33,319 nt of DNA from an uncultured Bacteroidales bacterium. GTDB lineage: Bacteria > Bacteroidota > Bacteroidia > Bacteroidales > Marinilabiliaceae. Below are positions 7,656 through 16,439 of this stretch, piece by piece. The stretch is taken from assembly GCA_937892255.1 (NCBI GenBank), contig CALAUL010000065.1, forward strand, positions 1-33,319. Direction: 5' to 3'. The translations under genes were made by a program, and so were the position numbers. Position 1 is the first letter of the stretch; the number at the start of each line of letters is the position of its first letter. The notes below the pieces were generated by a model, which worked only from the letters and a program-made list of their open reading frames with translations, was not told where the DNA came from and ran no database searches.

Positions 7656-10328
7656 ATGGGCAAAAAGACGTGGATATCGATAGGAGTCTCAACGGTGATA
7701 CTTACCATTGTGGCATGTGTCATGTGGCTTAATGTGACGCGTCACTACGAAGATAATAATCCCTTTGACCGAATCCCAACGACAGTCTTGGCAGTATTCA
7801 AAATAAATGGGATAGACAATCTAAATGCAGATTTCAACACGTCTAATTATTACAATGATCTAAACGAAATACTACACAACGATATGCTTCGTGCTGCATA
7901 TCACGACATCGACTCTCTGCTTGGCTATGCTAATATCACCGCACCCATAGTCAGCCAAAGAGATCGATATGTGGCAATATTTGACTTGATGAGCGACACC
8001 GAAAATGCCGCCTTCGCTATAAAACTCAACAACTATTTGGAAGGGTTGACGATAAAAAGGAAGTTGAAAAACATAGAAGATTTTTCACCTTCCGACACCA
8101 CAATCCTCAACAACGATGTCACAACACTCACCATCAACGGCAGAAGCTATTTCCTTTCAATAATAGATGGCACACTCTTTTTTACCAATAGCAATTTGCT
8201 CACGGCAGAGATAGTCAGCAATGACACAGAAAAGATGTCTGATGATGTTAGTTTTACAACCATAGAACGTACAGCTTCCGAAAATGCGATAGTATCGCTG
8301 TATGTGAACACTCAACTTCTCAATTTGCTGTTGGTAGATAATGTAGACTTTACCAAAATGGCAAAATGGGTCGAATTAGACCTCTGCTTTGATAAAAAAA
8401 CAATGTCGGCAAGTGGTTTTGCCTCAGCCTCCTACAATTCGCACCTTATAAGCATGGCGGCCAACAAACCCAAAACGTTTGGCATAGACAAATATATCCC
8501 GTCAGACGCTAAAATGTTCCTCAGCTATGTTTCTGGCTACAGAGGACTATCAAATGAAGCGTTTGTGTGTCAGTTGGCACAAAATCAACGTCAAGCAGAC
8601 TATAGAGCCAGACAAGAAAAAAACTTTGAGAAATACAACATTGACATAGAAGACCTACTTGCGCAAGTTTTTAGTGGCGACATAGCAGTATATAGCACGT
8701 CCACGACACTCGCAGATACGGCTAACACATGTCTTATCACACTATCAGATAACGGCACAATAACTCAAGCAACGCTCAATTCGCTTATCGGAACGCTTCA
8801 CAATACCGAGACGCCACAACAAGTAGGAGAAATAAAACCAACTCCGGACTTGACAATCCCGGTATACAAAGCGTTCAATGATGACGACGACCTCTTTTTT
8901 ATGACCGAACTTTTCAGCTATGTCCCTCATAAATATTACATGCGCTATGAAAACACCATCTTCATGGCTGATAATATTGAAATGTTAAAACATACACTCT
9001 ACGAAAATCAATTGAGCAGAACCCTTGGCAACGATGCCGACTTTAGAAATTTCCGCTCTACATATTCAGATGAAAACATCTGTTTCCTATTCCTAAATAG
9101 CGATGTTCTATTACGCTATGTAAAAGAGAAAACACAAACATCAAACGAACTTAAACGTCAACAAGCAACAAACAATTTCTATGGTTTAGGAATTCAAATA
9201 TCTGCATTAGGAGGTTTAAAATTACCATATCTATCGTTGTCTCTGCACCATGAACCCGACCGCCTGCAAATGCCACCAACAGCATGGCAAAGCCGCGTAG
9301 ACACGACCCTTATCGGACGTCCTTGGGGCGTGATAAATCATAATACAGGAGAAACCGAATACCTTGTACAAGATGCTAAAAACTACATTCATCTTATCAA
9401 TCCGCAAGGTCTTGTACTATGGTCATTGAAACTCGAAAGTCCGATAGTTGGCAATGTGACACAAATCGACTACTACAATAATAATAAATTGCAGATGCTT
9501 TTTGCCACAGCCGAACATATTCATCTCATTGACCGCAATGGGCATAATACAGCCAACTTCCCTATCCGACTGCAGTCTGAATCCGCAGGTGGAGTGACAT
9601 ATATAGACTACAACAACCCCGCCGATTTTCGCCTATTCATTGCAGGAAAAGACAAGTTCGTCCACCTCTACAACAAAGAGTGTAAACTGATACAAGGTTG
9701 GGAAATGGGCAGAACAGAAGGCATTGCAAATGCTCCTATAAGACATTTTGTGTCGGGAAACAAAGATTATCTTGTCATGTCTGATGAATATAGGTATTAC
9801 ATAACAGATCGACGAGGGAATGAACGTGTCGCATTGCCTCTGTTGGCTCCAAATAGGAATAGAGAGGTGGCACTTGTAAGAAAAAACACTCCCAATGCCG
9901 CTTTTGTCATGGCAACAGTTGATGGATTATTTGCAACTACAAACATTGCTACAGGCAAGACAACGACAAAACAAATAGAACAGATGTCTATCGAACAGCC
10001 TTATTATATGATATATAATAGCCAACGTAATCAATTTGCAGTCATAACACCGAAGAAACTGCTTATTCTCAACGAAGATGGCAATAAGGTCGGTGATTAC
10101 AATATCTCTTTGTCGTCTGTCGATGCTGCCGAGCTGCTCAGCGACGGCACATTGGCTCTTTGGGATAAAGATGAAAACTTAGGTTACCGCTATTCGTTTG
10201 ATGGAAAACTAATGACAGGATATCCTCTTCCTGCCGCAAGTCCCTTTGTCATGGCTCCACAGTATGGAATAAATAATATCGTAGTCATAAACAAAGATGG
10301 TTCACTCTATAGCTTTTTGAGAAAATGA
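7656..10328 (+). CDS. Large membrane-anchored periplasmic protein of unknown function
   Basis: I do not recognise a named family for this 890-aa protein. A short basic N-terminus (MGKKTW) is followed by one hydrophobic segment at about residues 8-26, then a long polar region, so it is probably anchored in the inner membrane with the bulk in the periplasm. Residues about 40-550 read as an alpha/beta region resembling DUF3352-type proteins (repeated FF-TNSNLLTAEIV-like blocks). Residues about 560-890 contain regularly spaced hydrophobic strands with blocks such as HLINPQGLVLWSLKL, HIHLIDRNGHN and FVHLYNKECKLIQGW, which suggests a beta-propeller. It follows pssA by 29 bases, hinting at an envelope role, and ends before a strong terminator. 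It appears somewhat AT-rich compared with its neighbours. Confidence 0.8.
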   Translation: MGKKTWISIGVSTVILTIVACVMWLNVTRHYEDNNPFDRIPTTVLAVFKINGIDNLNADFNTSNYYNDLNEILHNDMLRAAYHDIDSLLGYANITAPIVSQRDRYVAIFDLMSDTENAAFAIKLNNYLEGLTIKRKLKNIEDFSPSDTTILNNDVTTLTINGRSYFLSIIDGTLFFTNSNLLTAEIVSNDTEKMSDDVSFTTIERTASENAIVSLYVNTQLLNLLLVDNVDFTKMAKWVELDLCFDKKTMSASGFASASYNSHLISMAANKPKTFGIDKYIPSDAKMFLSYVSGYRGLSNEAFVCQLAQNQRQADYRARQEKNFEKYNIDIEDLLAQVFSGDIAVYSTSTTLADTANTCLITLSDNGTITQATLNSLIGTLHNTETPQQVGEIKPTPDLTIPVYKAFNDDDDLFFMTELFSYVPHKYYMRYENTIFMADNIEMLKHTLYENQLSRTLGNDADFRNFRSTYSDENICFLFLNSDVLLRYVKEKTQTSNELKRQQATNNFYGLGIQISALGGLKLPYLSLSLHHEPDRLQMPPTAWQSRVDTTLIGRPWGVINHNTGETEYLVQDAKNYIHLINPQGLVLWSLKLESPIVGNVTQIDYYNNNKLQMLFATAEHIHLIDRNGHNTANFPIRLQSESAGGVTYIDYNNPADFRLFIAGKDKFVHLYNKECKLIQGWEMGRTEGIANAPIRHFVSGNKDYLVMSDEYRYYITDRRGNERVALPLLAPNRNREVALVRKNTPNAAFVMATVDGLFATTNIATGKTTTKQIEQMSIEQPYYMIYNSQRNQFAVITPKKLLILNEDGNKVGDYNISLSSVDAAELLSDGTLALWDKDENLGYRYSFDGKLMTGYPLPAASPFVMAPQYGINNIVVINKDGSLYSFLRK

Positions 10329-10390
10329 GCCATTGACGAGGATTGAACTTTCGTGCAATATCCTTTACTTGCTTACAATGTTCATCACAT

Positions 10391-10426
10391 AAAAAAGCAC
10401 ACTCAACAATGTTGGATGTGCTTTTT
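10391..10426. terminator. Bidirectional intrinsic terminator between converging genes
   Basis: AAAAAGCACA and TGTGCTTTTT form a 10-bp outer stem around an inner CAAC/GTTG stem with one mismatch and an AAT loop. With A-runs on the left and T-runs on the right it can stop both the pssA-side transcript (+) and the skp-side transcript (-). Confidence 0.85.
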
Positions 10427-10475
10427 AGTTTGTCTAAATATAGGCTCCTATTTATCGCATAAGTGTACTACAATT

Positions 10476-10988
10476 TTAGAATCCCAATTTTGCTTTTACA
10501 AGAGGACCAACATCAACACTCTGCTGAGAGTTGTACAAGATTATCTGTGAACCCAATTCAAAGATATAAACAAAGCCATTCTCTTTTCCTACTTCATCAA
10601 TAGCCTTCTGCACCTTTTCGATGATTGGGCCTAAGAGTTGTTGCTCTTTTTGAGCAAGCGACTGCTGTGCCATCTGACGATAGCTTTGTATGCGCTGGTC
10701 TGCATCTTGAATCTCTTTTTCTTTTGTAGCTCTGATAAGTTCAGGAAGCGAATCGCGTTTTGTGATGTATTCGTCGTACTTCTGTTGCAAATCATTGCTC
10801 ATAATCTTGAGCTGCTCTTCCAACTTGGTAGCTTCGTCTTGAAGTTGTTTCTCAGCAGCAAGTTTGTCAGGCATATTAGCCAATACCGACTGCGAGTCGA
10901 TATGTCCGAATTTGAGCTCTTGAGCATTAGCCATAACGCCTATTGCCAAAGTTGCCACAGCAACCAAAAGTGTCTTTATTGTCTTCAT
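10476..10988 (-). CDS. OmpH/Skp-family periplasmic chaperone, copy 1 (distal)
   Basis: This Skp-like protein of 170 aa would bind unfolded outer-membrane proteins in the periplasm and hand them to the BAM complex. It has a signal peptide (MKTIKTLLVAVATLAIGVMA, cleavage predicted after ANA, before QELKFGHID), a short beta segment, and then a long coiled coil over residues about 40-125 rich in Lys, Glu and Gln, which forms the tentacles of Skp. The C-terminus returns to a beta strand (FVYIFELGSQIILY). It is the last gene of the bamA operon, 9 bases after copy 2, and shares the mature N-terminus ELKFGH-DSQ with copy 2, so these two appear to be a recent duplication. Confidence 0.9.
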   Translation of the reverse strand: MKTIKTLLVAVATLAIGVMANAQELKFGHIDSQSVLANMPDKLAAEKQLQDEATKLEEQLKIMSNDLQQKYDEYITKRDSLPELIRATKEKEIQDADQRIQSYRQMAQQSLAQKEQQLLGPIIEKVQKAIDEVGKENGFVYIFELGSQIILYNSQQSVDVGPLVKAKLGF

Positions 10989-10997
10989 GATATCTGA

Positions 10998-11501
10998 TTA
11001 TTTAATATTCAATTTTGTTTTGACCAGAGGTGTAACATCTTCACTCTTCACACCGATAAACGCCGGACCCATAGCCTCAAATATGTATGTAAATCCGTTT
11101 TCAGCACCCACTTCTTGAACAGCGCGTAATACTTTCTGTTGTATAGGCATGAGAAGTTGCTGATACTGTTGCTGCAACTGTTGTTGCGATGTCTGTGCAT
11201 ATTGCTGTATCTTTTGAGACATAGCAGAGAGTTCCTCTTCCTTAGCCGCACGTGCTTCTGCTGTCATTGTTTCTGCTGTCTTCTGATACTCCTCCAACAT
11301 CTTTTTAAAGTTCTCCTGAAGGTCGGTATATGTTGCCTCCGCCTTTTTCGTTTCTGCCTCGATAGTAGATTGCATTGTTTGTATCTCGGGCATTGTCGAC
11401 ATAAACTGTTGCGAATCAAAATGTCCGAACTTCAATTCCTGAGCTTCCGTCGCTGCAGTCAATCCCATAACTGCAACAACCATTAATAGAATTCTCTTCA
11501 T
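10998..11501 (-). CDS. OmpH/Skp-family periplasmic chaperone, copy 2
   Basis: The 167-aa product has a signal peptide (MKRILLMVVAVMGLTAATEA) and the mature start QELKFGHFDSQQF, nearly the same as copy 1. A long coiled coil (residues about 35-130) carries a Gln-rich stretch around residues 100-120 (TSQQQLQQQYQQLL), and the C-terminal strand reads GFTYIFEAMG. Function is inferred from the Skp family: holding outer-membrane proteins on the way to BamA. It lies 11 bases after copy 3 and 9 bases before copy 1 in the same operon. Confidence 0.9.
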   Translation of the reverse strand: MKRILLMVVAVMGLTAATEAQELKFGHFDSQQFMSTMPEIQTMQSTIEAETKKAEATYTDLQENFKKMLEEYQKTAETMTAEARAAKEEELSAMSQKIQQYAQTSQQQLQQQYQQLLMPIQQKVLRAVQEVGAENGFTYIFEAMGPAFIGVKSEDVTPLVKTKLNIK

Positions 11502-11512
11502 TATGTTTATTT

Positions 11513-12028
11513 TTACTTTTTAGCGTATCCCAAGCGATTCAAGACTTCGTCGCTTATATCGAGACTTGAGTCGCTATACATTACTCCTATGTTTGACGAT
11601 TTGTCGAATACCACCGAGTAGTTTTTCTCTTTCGCTAATGATGATATTGCATTAAAGACCTGATCTTGAATAGGCTTTACAAGTGTCTCTCTTTGTTTGA
11701 AAAACTCTCCGCCCTGACCGAAATATGTCTGTTGCAACTGCTTGGCTGAATTTTCTTTTTCGATAATTTCGTTTTCCTTAGCAATCTTCATCTCATTTGT
11801 CAAGAATACACTCTCCGTTCTGTATGCTTCATAGAGAGTCTCAACTTCTTGCATTTTGGCTTTTATCTCTGCCTCATAACGTTTCGACAATTCTCCAAGC
11901 TGCTCATTTGCTACTTCATAAGATGGCATGTTTCTCAATATGTAGTCGGTATCGACAAATACGAATTTTTGTGCTTTTGCACACAGACCAACCATTATTA
12001 TGGCCAATAATAATACTATTCTTTTCAT
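11513..12028 (-). CDS. OmpH/Skp-family periplasmic chaperone, copy 3 (proximal to bamA)
   Basis: A signal peptide (MKRIVLLLAIIMVGLCAKA) precedes the mature sequence QKFVFVDTDYILRNMPSYEV, which has the conserved Asp-Thr-Asp and NMP features of OmpH proteins. The 171-aa product has a coiled coil over residues about 38-125 and a final strand YSVVFDKSSNIGVMY. It differs more from copies 1 and 2 than these do from each other, so it may be the ancestral Skp of the operon. It follows bamA after 50 bases. Confidence 0.92.
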   Translation of the reverse strand: MKRIVLLLAIIMVGLCAKAQKFVFVDTDYILRNMPSYEVANEQLGELSKRYEAEIKAKMQEVETLYEAYRTESVFLTNEMKIAKENEIIEKENSAKQLQQTYFGQGGEFFKQRETLVKPIQDQVFNAISSLAKEKNYSVVFDKSSNIGVMYSDSSLDISDEVLNRLGYAKK

Positions 12029-12078
12029 GACTCTAATGTTTTTTCTATATCCATATACATCAATCGTGCCAAAGATTA

Positions 12079-14658
12079 TTAGAATGACTGACCTACGACA
12101 AAGTGGAACTGACTGCCTCCGGCATTGCTGTATCCGCTGACAGAGTCAAAGCCATAACCCCAGTCAATACCCAACAAACCAAATATAGGCAAAAATACTC
12201 TCAGTCCAACTCCGGCAGAACGCTTTAGGTCAAATGGATTGTAATCTTGGAACTGACTCCAGCAGTTTCCGGCTTCTGCAAAAGCAAGAGCATATACCGT
12301 TGCCGATGGCTGCAGTGAGATAGGGTAACGTACTTCGAGTGTATACTTGTTATAGATATTTCCGTCGTATGAGTATGACCCATTTACCAATGAACGTGGC
12401 GTAAGCGAAGAGTTCTCGTATCCGCGTAATGCTATTGTCTCTTCTCCGTATGTCGAATAACCCGACATGCCATCACCGCCCATTACGTATTTCTCAAAAG
12501 GCGATTTGCGGTATCTGTCATAATATCCCAAAAATCCCATTTCAAATTTACCCATAAGAATGAGTTTACGTGCCGGGTCGAGGGGCTTAAAGACCGAACC
12601 TTTAATAGTCCACTTGTGATATTCTATGAATTCATAAAGTTTCTGATCCTCGTCGACGGTCTTCCAATTGATGTCTGTAAATTTCGAATATGGCGGTGTA
12701 AAACTTACGCCTATAGAGAAGTTGGAACCCGATCGTGTGAAGATAGGGTTATCGATAGAACTACGACTCAAATTAAGACGAACGCTAAGGTTGTGACTAT
12801 GTCCGTTCTGCATAAGGAAGTACTGCCAATTACGCAATTTATAAAGTTGATAACCAAATTCGGCATACAATACGAACCAGTCGTCGGGCCATGTCAGACG
12901 TTTGCCAAATCCTACAGAGAAACCTGACACTTTACGATATTGGTCTATCTCTGAGCGATTGGGTTTAGACATCTGCGAGGCGTCAACATATCCTTGCTGA
13001 TATCCATTGTAAAAGTTGTTGAAGTAGCTCTTCGACACACCTGTCTGTTCTGAATAGAAACCACTTATCGTAAATGAGTTGGGACGCTTTCCACCAAGCC
13101 AAGGTTCTGAGAACGACGCTGAAAAAGACTTATAATATTTACCATTTGCTTGTGCCTTTATCGAAAGTTGCTGTCCATCGCCTGTAGGGAGTGGGGAATA
13201 TGCTTCTTTGTTAAAGAGATTACGAATAGAGAAGTTGTTGAATGATAAACCCACAGAACCCACAAACATACCGGCTCCCCAGCCTCCGGACAACTCTATC
13301 TGGTCGTTTGATTTCTCGGCTAAATTGAACAAAATATCCACTGTCCCATTATCAATGTCAGGAATAGGCACCGGAGATATGGCTTCTGGGTCAAAGTGTC
13401 CTAAGTTGGCCAACTCACGCACGGTACGTATCAGTTCACTTTTAGAGAAGAGCTGGCCTGGTTTTGTTCGTATCTCTCGACGTGCTACATGTTCGTGTGT
13501 TTTGTCGTTGCCTTTGATTATGACTTCGTTGATTGTAGCTTGTGTACCCTCATAAATACGCATCTCTATATCAATAGTATCTCCGTAAACATTTGTCTCT
13601 ATAGGAGTTATGTTTGAGAAAAGATAGCCATTGTCCATGTACAAATTGTGTACTGCGTCATCGTCTTGAAACAGGCGTTCATTCATCTTCTTGGAGTTAT
13701 AAATATCTCCTTGTTTCATGTTCAAGACACGATTTAGATAATCGCCAGTGTAAATAGAGTTGCCGACCCAAACTACATCGCCTATGTGATATTTGGGGCC
13801 TTCTTCTAATTCTATGACTATATCCACTAAGTTGTCATCTTCATGACGTGTCACGGTCTCTTTTATGATTCTTGCATCGCGATAACCGTTTTCGTTGTAT
13901 TTTTCAATGAGCGCAACGAGGTCATTTTCGTAACTCTCTTTGACAAACTTTTTCGATTTGAAGAAGTTAATAAGTCCTTTTTCGTTGGTCTTCTTCATCG
14001 CTCTATTGAGTTTGCTGTATCCCAACTCTTTATTTCCCACGAATGTAAGGCTCTTAACTTTTACCTTCTCTTTTTTGTCGACATTTATGTCGAGTATGAC
14101 ATAATTTTTCTTCGCTAAATCGTTGCGTTGAACTATCTTGACATCAACATTATAATAGCCTTTTCCCACGAAAAAGTCCTTAACATATTTCTCTGCTCTC
14201 TTTACAAGGAACGGTGTCACTTGTGTTTCGTTCATTATAGCGACTTTTTGCTCTACCTCTTTGAGTTCGCTACGCTTAACGCCGAAGAAGTTTACTTTGC
14301 TTAATCGAGGTCGCTCTTGCAATGCTATTTCAAGCCACACCTTGTTTCCCTCAACTTTTGTCTGAAAAATCTTTACATCGCTAAAAAGTCCATGATTCCA
14401 GTATCGTCTCAAAGCCTGTGTTATGTCATCTCCGGGGATAGCTATTTCCTGACCTATCTTAAGTCCGGAAAGGTTGAATAATACTTTTTGGTCTAAGTTT
14501 TCAACGCCCGTCACAACAATGTCGGCGATGGTATATTTACGAGCAATGCCCGAGTAAGAAGCCTTTGTCACATCTTCAGATGTGGCTGTCTCTTGTGCCG
14601 ACATGTTTAATGTCGCTACTATTGCAAATACTACTAATATGTATAACTTCTTGTACAT
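12079..14658 (-). CDS. bamA: Outer membrane protein assembly factor BamA
   Basis: BamA folds and inserts beta-barrel proteins into the outer membrane. The 859-aa product has a signal peptide (residues 1-21, ending NMSAQ), a series of POTRA repeats from about residue 45 to 470 with characteristic KVNFFGVKR and SLTFVGNKEL starts, and a C-terminal 16-strand barrel from about 490. The barrel contains ALRGYEN, equivalent to the VRGF lid-loop motif, and the last residue is Phe (FVVGQSF), the C-terminal signal for outer-membrane insertion. It lies between uppS (21-bp gap) and the skp genes (50-bp gap), which is the usual Bacteroidales arrangement and places the factor with its chaperones. Confidence 0.97.
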   Translation of the reverse strand: MYKKLYILVVFAIVATLNMSAQETATSEDVTKASYSGIARKYTIADIVVTGVENLDQKVLFNLSGLKIGQEIAIPGDDITQALRRYWNHGLFSDVKIFQTKVEGNKVWLEIALQERPRLSKVNFFGVKRSELKEVEQKVAIMNETQVTPFLVKRAEKYVKDFFVGKGYYNVDVKIVQRNDLAKKNYVILDINVDKKEKVKVKSLTFVGNKELGYSKLNRAMKKTNEKGLINFFKSKKFVKESYENDLVALIEKYNENGYRDARIIKETVTRHEDDNLVDIVIELEEGPKYHIGDVVWVGNSIYTGDYLNRVLNMKQGDIYNSKKMNERLFQDDDAVHNLYMDNGYLFSNITPIETNVYGDTIDIEMRIYEGTQATINEVIIKGNDKTHEHVARREIRTKPGQLFSKSELIRTVRELANLGHFDPEAISPVPIPDIDNGTVDILFNLAEKSNDQIELSGGWGAGMFVGSVGLSFNNFSIRNLFNKEAYSPLPTGDGQQLSIKAQANGKYYKSFSASFSEPWLGGKRPNSFTISGFYSEQTGVSKSYFNNFYNGYQQGYVDASQMSKPNRSEIDQYRKVSGFSVGFGKRLTWPDDWFVLYAEFGYQLYKLRNWQYFLMQNGHSHNLSVRLNLSRSSIDNPIFTRSGSNFSIGVSFTPPYSKFTDINWKTVDEDQKLYEFIEYHKWTIKGSVFKPLDPARKLILMGKFEMGFLGYYDRYRKSPFEKYVMGGDGMSGYSTYGEETIALRGYENSSLTPRSLVNGSYSYDGNIYNKYTLEVRYPISLQPSATVYALAFAEAGNCWSQFQDYNPFDLKRSAGVGLRVFLPIFGLLGIDWGYGFDSVSGYSNAGGSQFHFVVGQSF

Positions 14659-14679
14659 CGTTATGTTGCTATCTGTCGT

Positions 14680-15420
14680 TTATTTTGTCACTTGTTCACT
14701 TGTCATTCCAAAACGACGCTCTCGGCTTTGGTAGTCGAGCAGTGCTTCATAGAAATTCTCTTTTTTAAAGTCCGGCCAAAGTACATCGGTAAAGTACAAT
14801 TCGGAATATGCTATCTGCCATAGCAAAAAGTTGCTGATTCGGTACTCGCCACTTGTTCGTATGAGCAACTCCGGATCAGGCATAAAGTTGGTCGACATGT
14901 GTTGTGATATTGTCTCTTGACTGATTTTGTCCGCCTTAAGTTCTCCCGCCTCGACCTTTTTTGCTATATCTGTCACTGCCTTTGTTATTTCCCAACGTGA
15001 ACTATAGCTGAGAGCCAATACTAATGTCAAGCCTGTGTTGCCTGCAGTATTCTTTTCTGCTTCGTCAAGCGACTTCTTTACATTTTCCGGGAGTCCCTCT
15101 CCGCCTATTACTTTCAGACGAACATTATTCTTGGCAAAAGTTGCAAGTTCTTCCGCCAAAGTCTTTGCTAATAGGGACATCAATCCCTGAACTTCTGCTT
15201 GTGGTCGATTCCAATTTTCGGTCGAAAAAGCATACAGAGTAAGATATTTGATGCCCAACTCCACCGATGCCTCTGTCACTTCACGTACCGACTTAACTCC
15301 TGCATTATGCCCAAAAAGACGAATGTTGCCCAATTTCTTGGCCCAACGTCCGTTCCCATCCATTATTATTGCCACATGTTCCGGCAATCTGTTTCGCTTT
15401 ATTTTGTCCTTTACTGACAT
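14680..15420 (-). CDS. uppS: Isoprenyl transferase (undecaprenyl diphosphate synthase)
   Basis: This cis-prenyltransferase extends farnesyl diphosphate with isopentenyl diphosphate to give the C55 carrier used for peptidoglycan and surface polysaccharides. The 246-aa protein has the family signatures: HVAIIMDGNGRWAKKLG with catalytic Asp21, the block LTLYAFSTENWNRP, the segment ALSYSSRWEI, and the diphosphate-binding region DPELLIRTSGEYRISNFLLW followed by ELYFTDVLWPDF. Length is normal for bacterial UppS. It sits 21 bases before bamA and 21 bases after the DUF6089 gene, in one envelope operon. Confidence 0.96.
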   Translation of the reverse strand: MSVKDKIKRNRLPEHVAIIMDGNGRWAKKLGNIRLFGHNAGVKSVREVTEASVELGIKYLTLYAFSTENWNRPQAEVQGLMSLLAKTLAEELATFAKNNVRLKVIGGEGLPENVKKSLDEAEKNTAGNTGLTLVLALSYSSRWEITKAVTDIAKKVEAGELKADKISQETISQHMSTNFMPDPELLIRTSGEYRISNFLLWQIAYSELYFTDVLWPDFKKENFYEALLDYQSRERRFGMTSEQVTK

Positions 15421-15441
15421 GTCGTTCGTTTATATTTTTCC

Positions 15442-16164
15442 TTAACGGTTTACGGCTCTCAGTCCATCGTTGCATTCCAACTTTCTCGGCCACATACTCA
15501 TCGTCACTGTCACTCCACACATTGATGTCCAATCGTTGTTGTGAGTCTTGCTATGTTCGCCTATCTGGTACGGGTCGTTCGGGTCTATCTTTGCATGGTT
15601 GATTTCCACAACATCGAGGTCATCGACAAATGTTTTTCTCCATGTCCATTCAAAGCCCAATCGCAACCATTTATTCACCTTGTACTTCGCTCCTAAACCA
15701 AAAGGCAAAGATAATATAAATGTTTGTTTTCCCCCCTCTTTTTCTCCATATCTCTTATAACATATTGTGCCAACACCCATCGTAATGTACGGAGCGAAGC
15801 GTGTATGTTTATGAAATATGTGGTCGTATGACATGAAGTTAAACTCACCCATTAATGCCACATCTACAATTATTCTGTCAAATTCGTATCCATCTGCATT
15901 TTCCCATCTGACATATTTGTCGCCACTTACGGGGTATTCTCCCGCAAGATTTGCAACGATAATGCTTCCTTTGGCAGCAAGGCGGTCAGAAAAGGCATAT
16001 CGCCCCACGCCCCCAAACGCAGGTCGCACCATCTTAAATTGTTGCGACGGGTTTAAATCTCCCATATAATAACTTCCCCCGAGGAATAATCCCAGTTCCA
16101 TTTTATCCTGAGAATAAGCCCTCTCTGCTATTAATATCATTAATATCAACAACAACTTCTTCAT
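15442..16164 (-). CDS. DUF6089-like outer-membrane beta-barrel protein
   Basis: A signal peptide MKKLLLILMILIAERAYSQ precedes an 8- to 10-strand beta-barrel-like sequence with alternating hydrophobic residues (MELGLFLGGSYYMGDLNP, then FAPYITMGVGTICYKR and LRLGFEWTWRKTF). This is the pattern of DUF6089 proteins, which precede uppS in many Bacteroidales genomes. Function is unknown; a small outer-membrane barrel is the best description. I place the start at ATG 16164 (240 aa); a longer frame begins at a TTG at 16173 but would spoil the signal peptide. It is the first gene of the operon that continues through uppS, bamA and the skp genes. Confidence 0.85.
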   Translation of the reverse strand: MKKLLLILMILIAERAYSQDKMELGLFLGGSYYMGDLNPSQQFKMVRPAFGGVGRYAFSDRLAAKGSIIVANLAGEYPVSGDKYVRWENADGYEFDRIIVDVALMGEFNFMSYDHIFHKHTRFAPYITMGVGTICYKRYGEKEGGKQTFILSLPFGLGAKYKVNKWLRLGFEWTWRKTFVDDLDVVEINHAKIDPNDPYQIGEHSKTHNNDWTSMCGVTVTMSMWPRKLECNDGLRAVNR

Positions 16165-16170
16165 TGTCGA

Positions 16171-16178
16171 CAAAATTA
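16171..16178 (-). promoter_or_regulatory. Possible -7 box for the DUF6089-uppS-bamA operon (TAATTTTG)
   Basis: TAATTTTG on the minus strand fits TAnnTTTG, but it ends only 6 bases before the ATG at 16164, so a transcript from it would be leaderless or nearly so. No TTTG is found at the -33 spacing. The rest of the gap up to hflX (to 16439) holds no gene that I can support. Confidence 0.35.
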
Positions 16179-16439
16179 CAGCAATTTAATATACCATTAC
16201 TATTTTTTCAACAAAAAAAGCATTTATCTTCAACAAAATATCCTTTAAACTGCCGAAAAGTATATCGCTAAAATCTATCTATGAAATGATGTGTATAGCT
16301 TCAACTTCTTCGGACGTGTTTTTGTCATGATGCTTTCATTTCATAACGATAAGCTTTCTCGGATATTATGCTGAAGATGCTAATTATATGGGAGATATAG
16401 GAATTACAGAGAATATGTTTAAGCACGTTCTTTTCTTGA

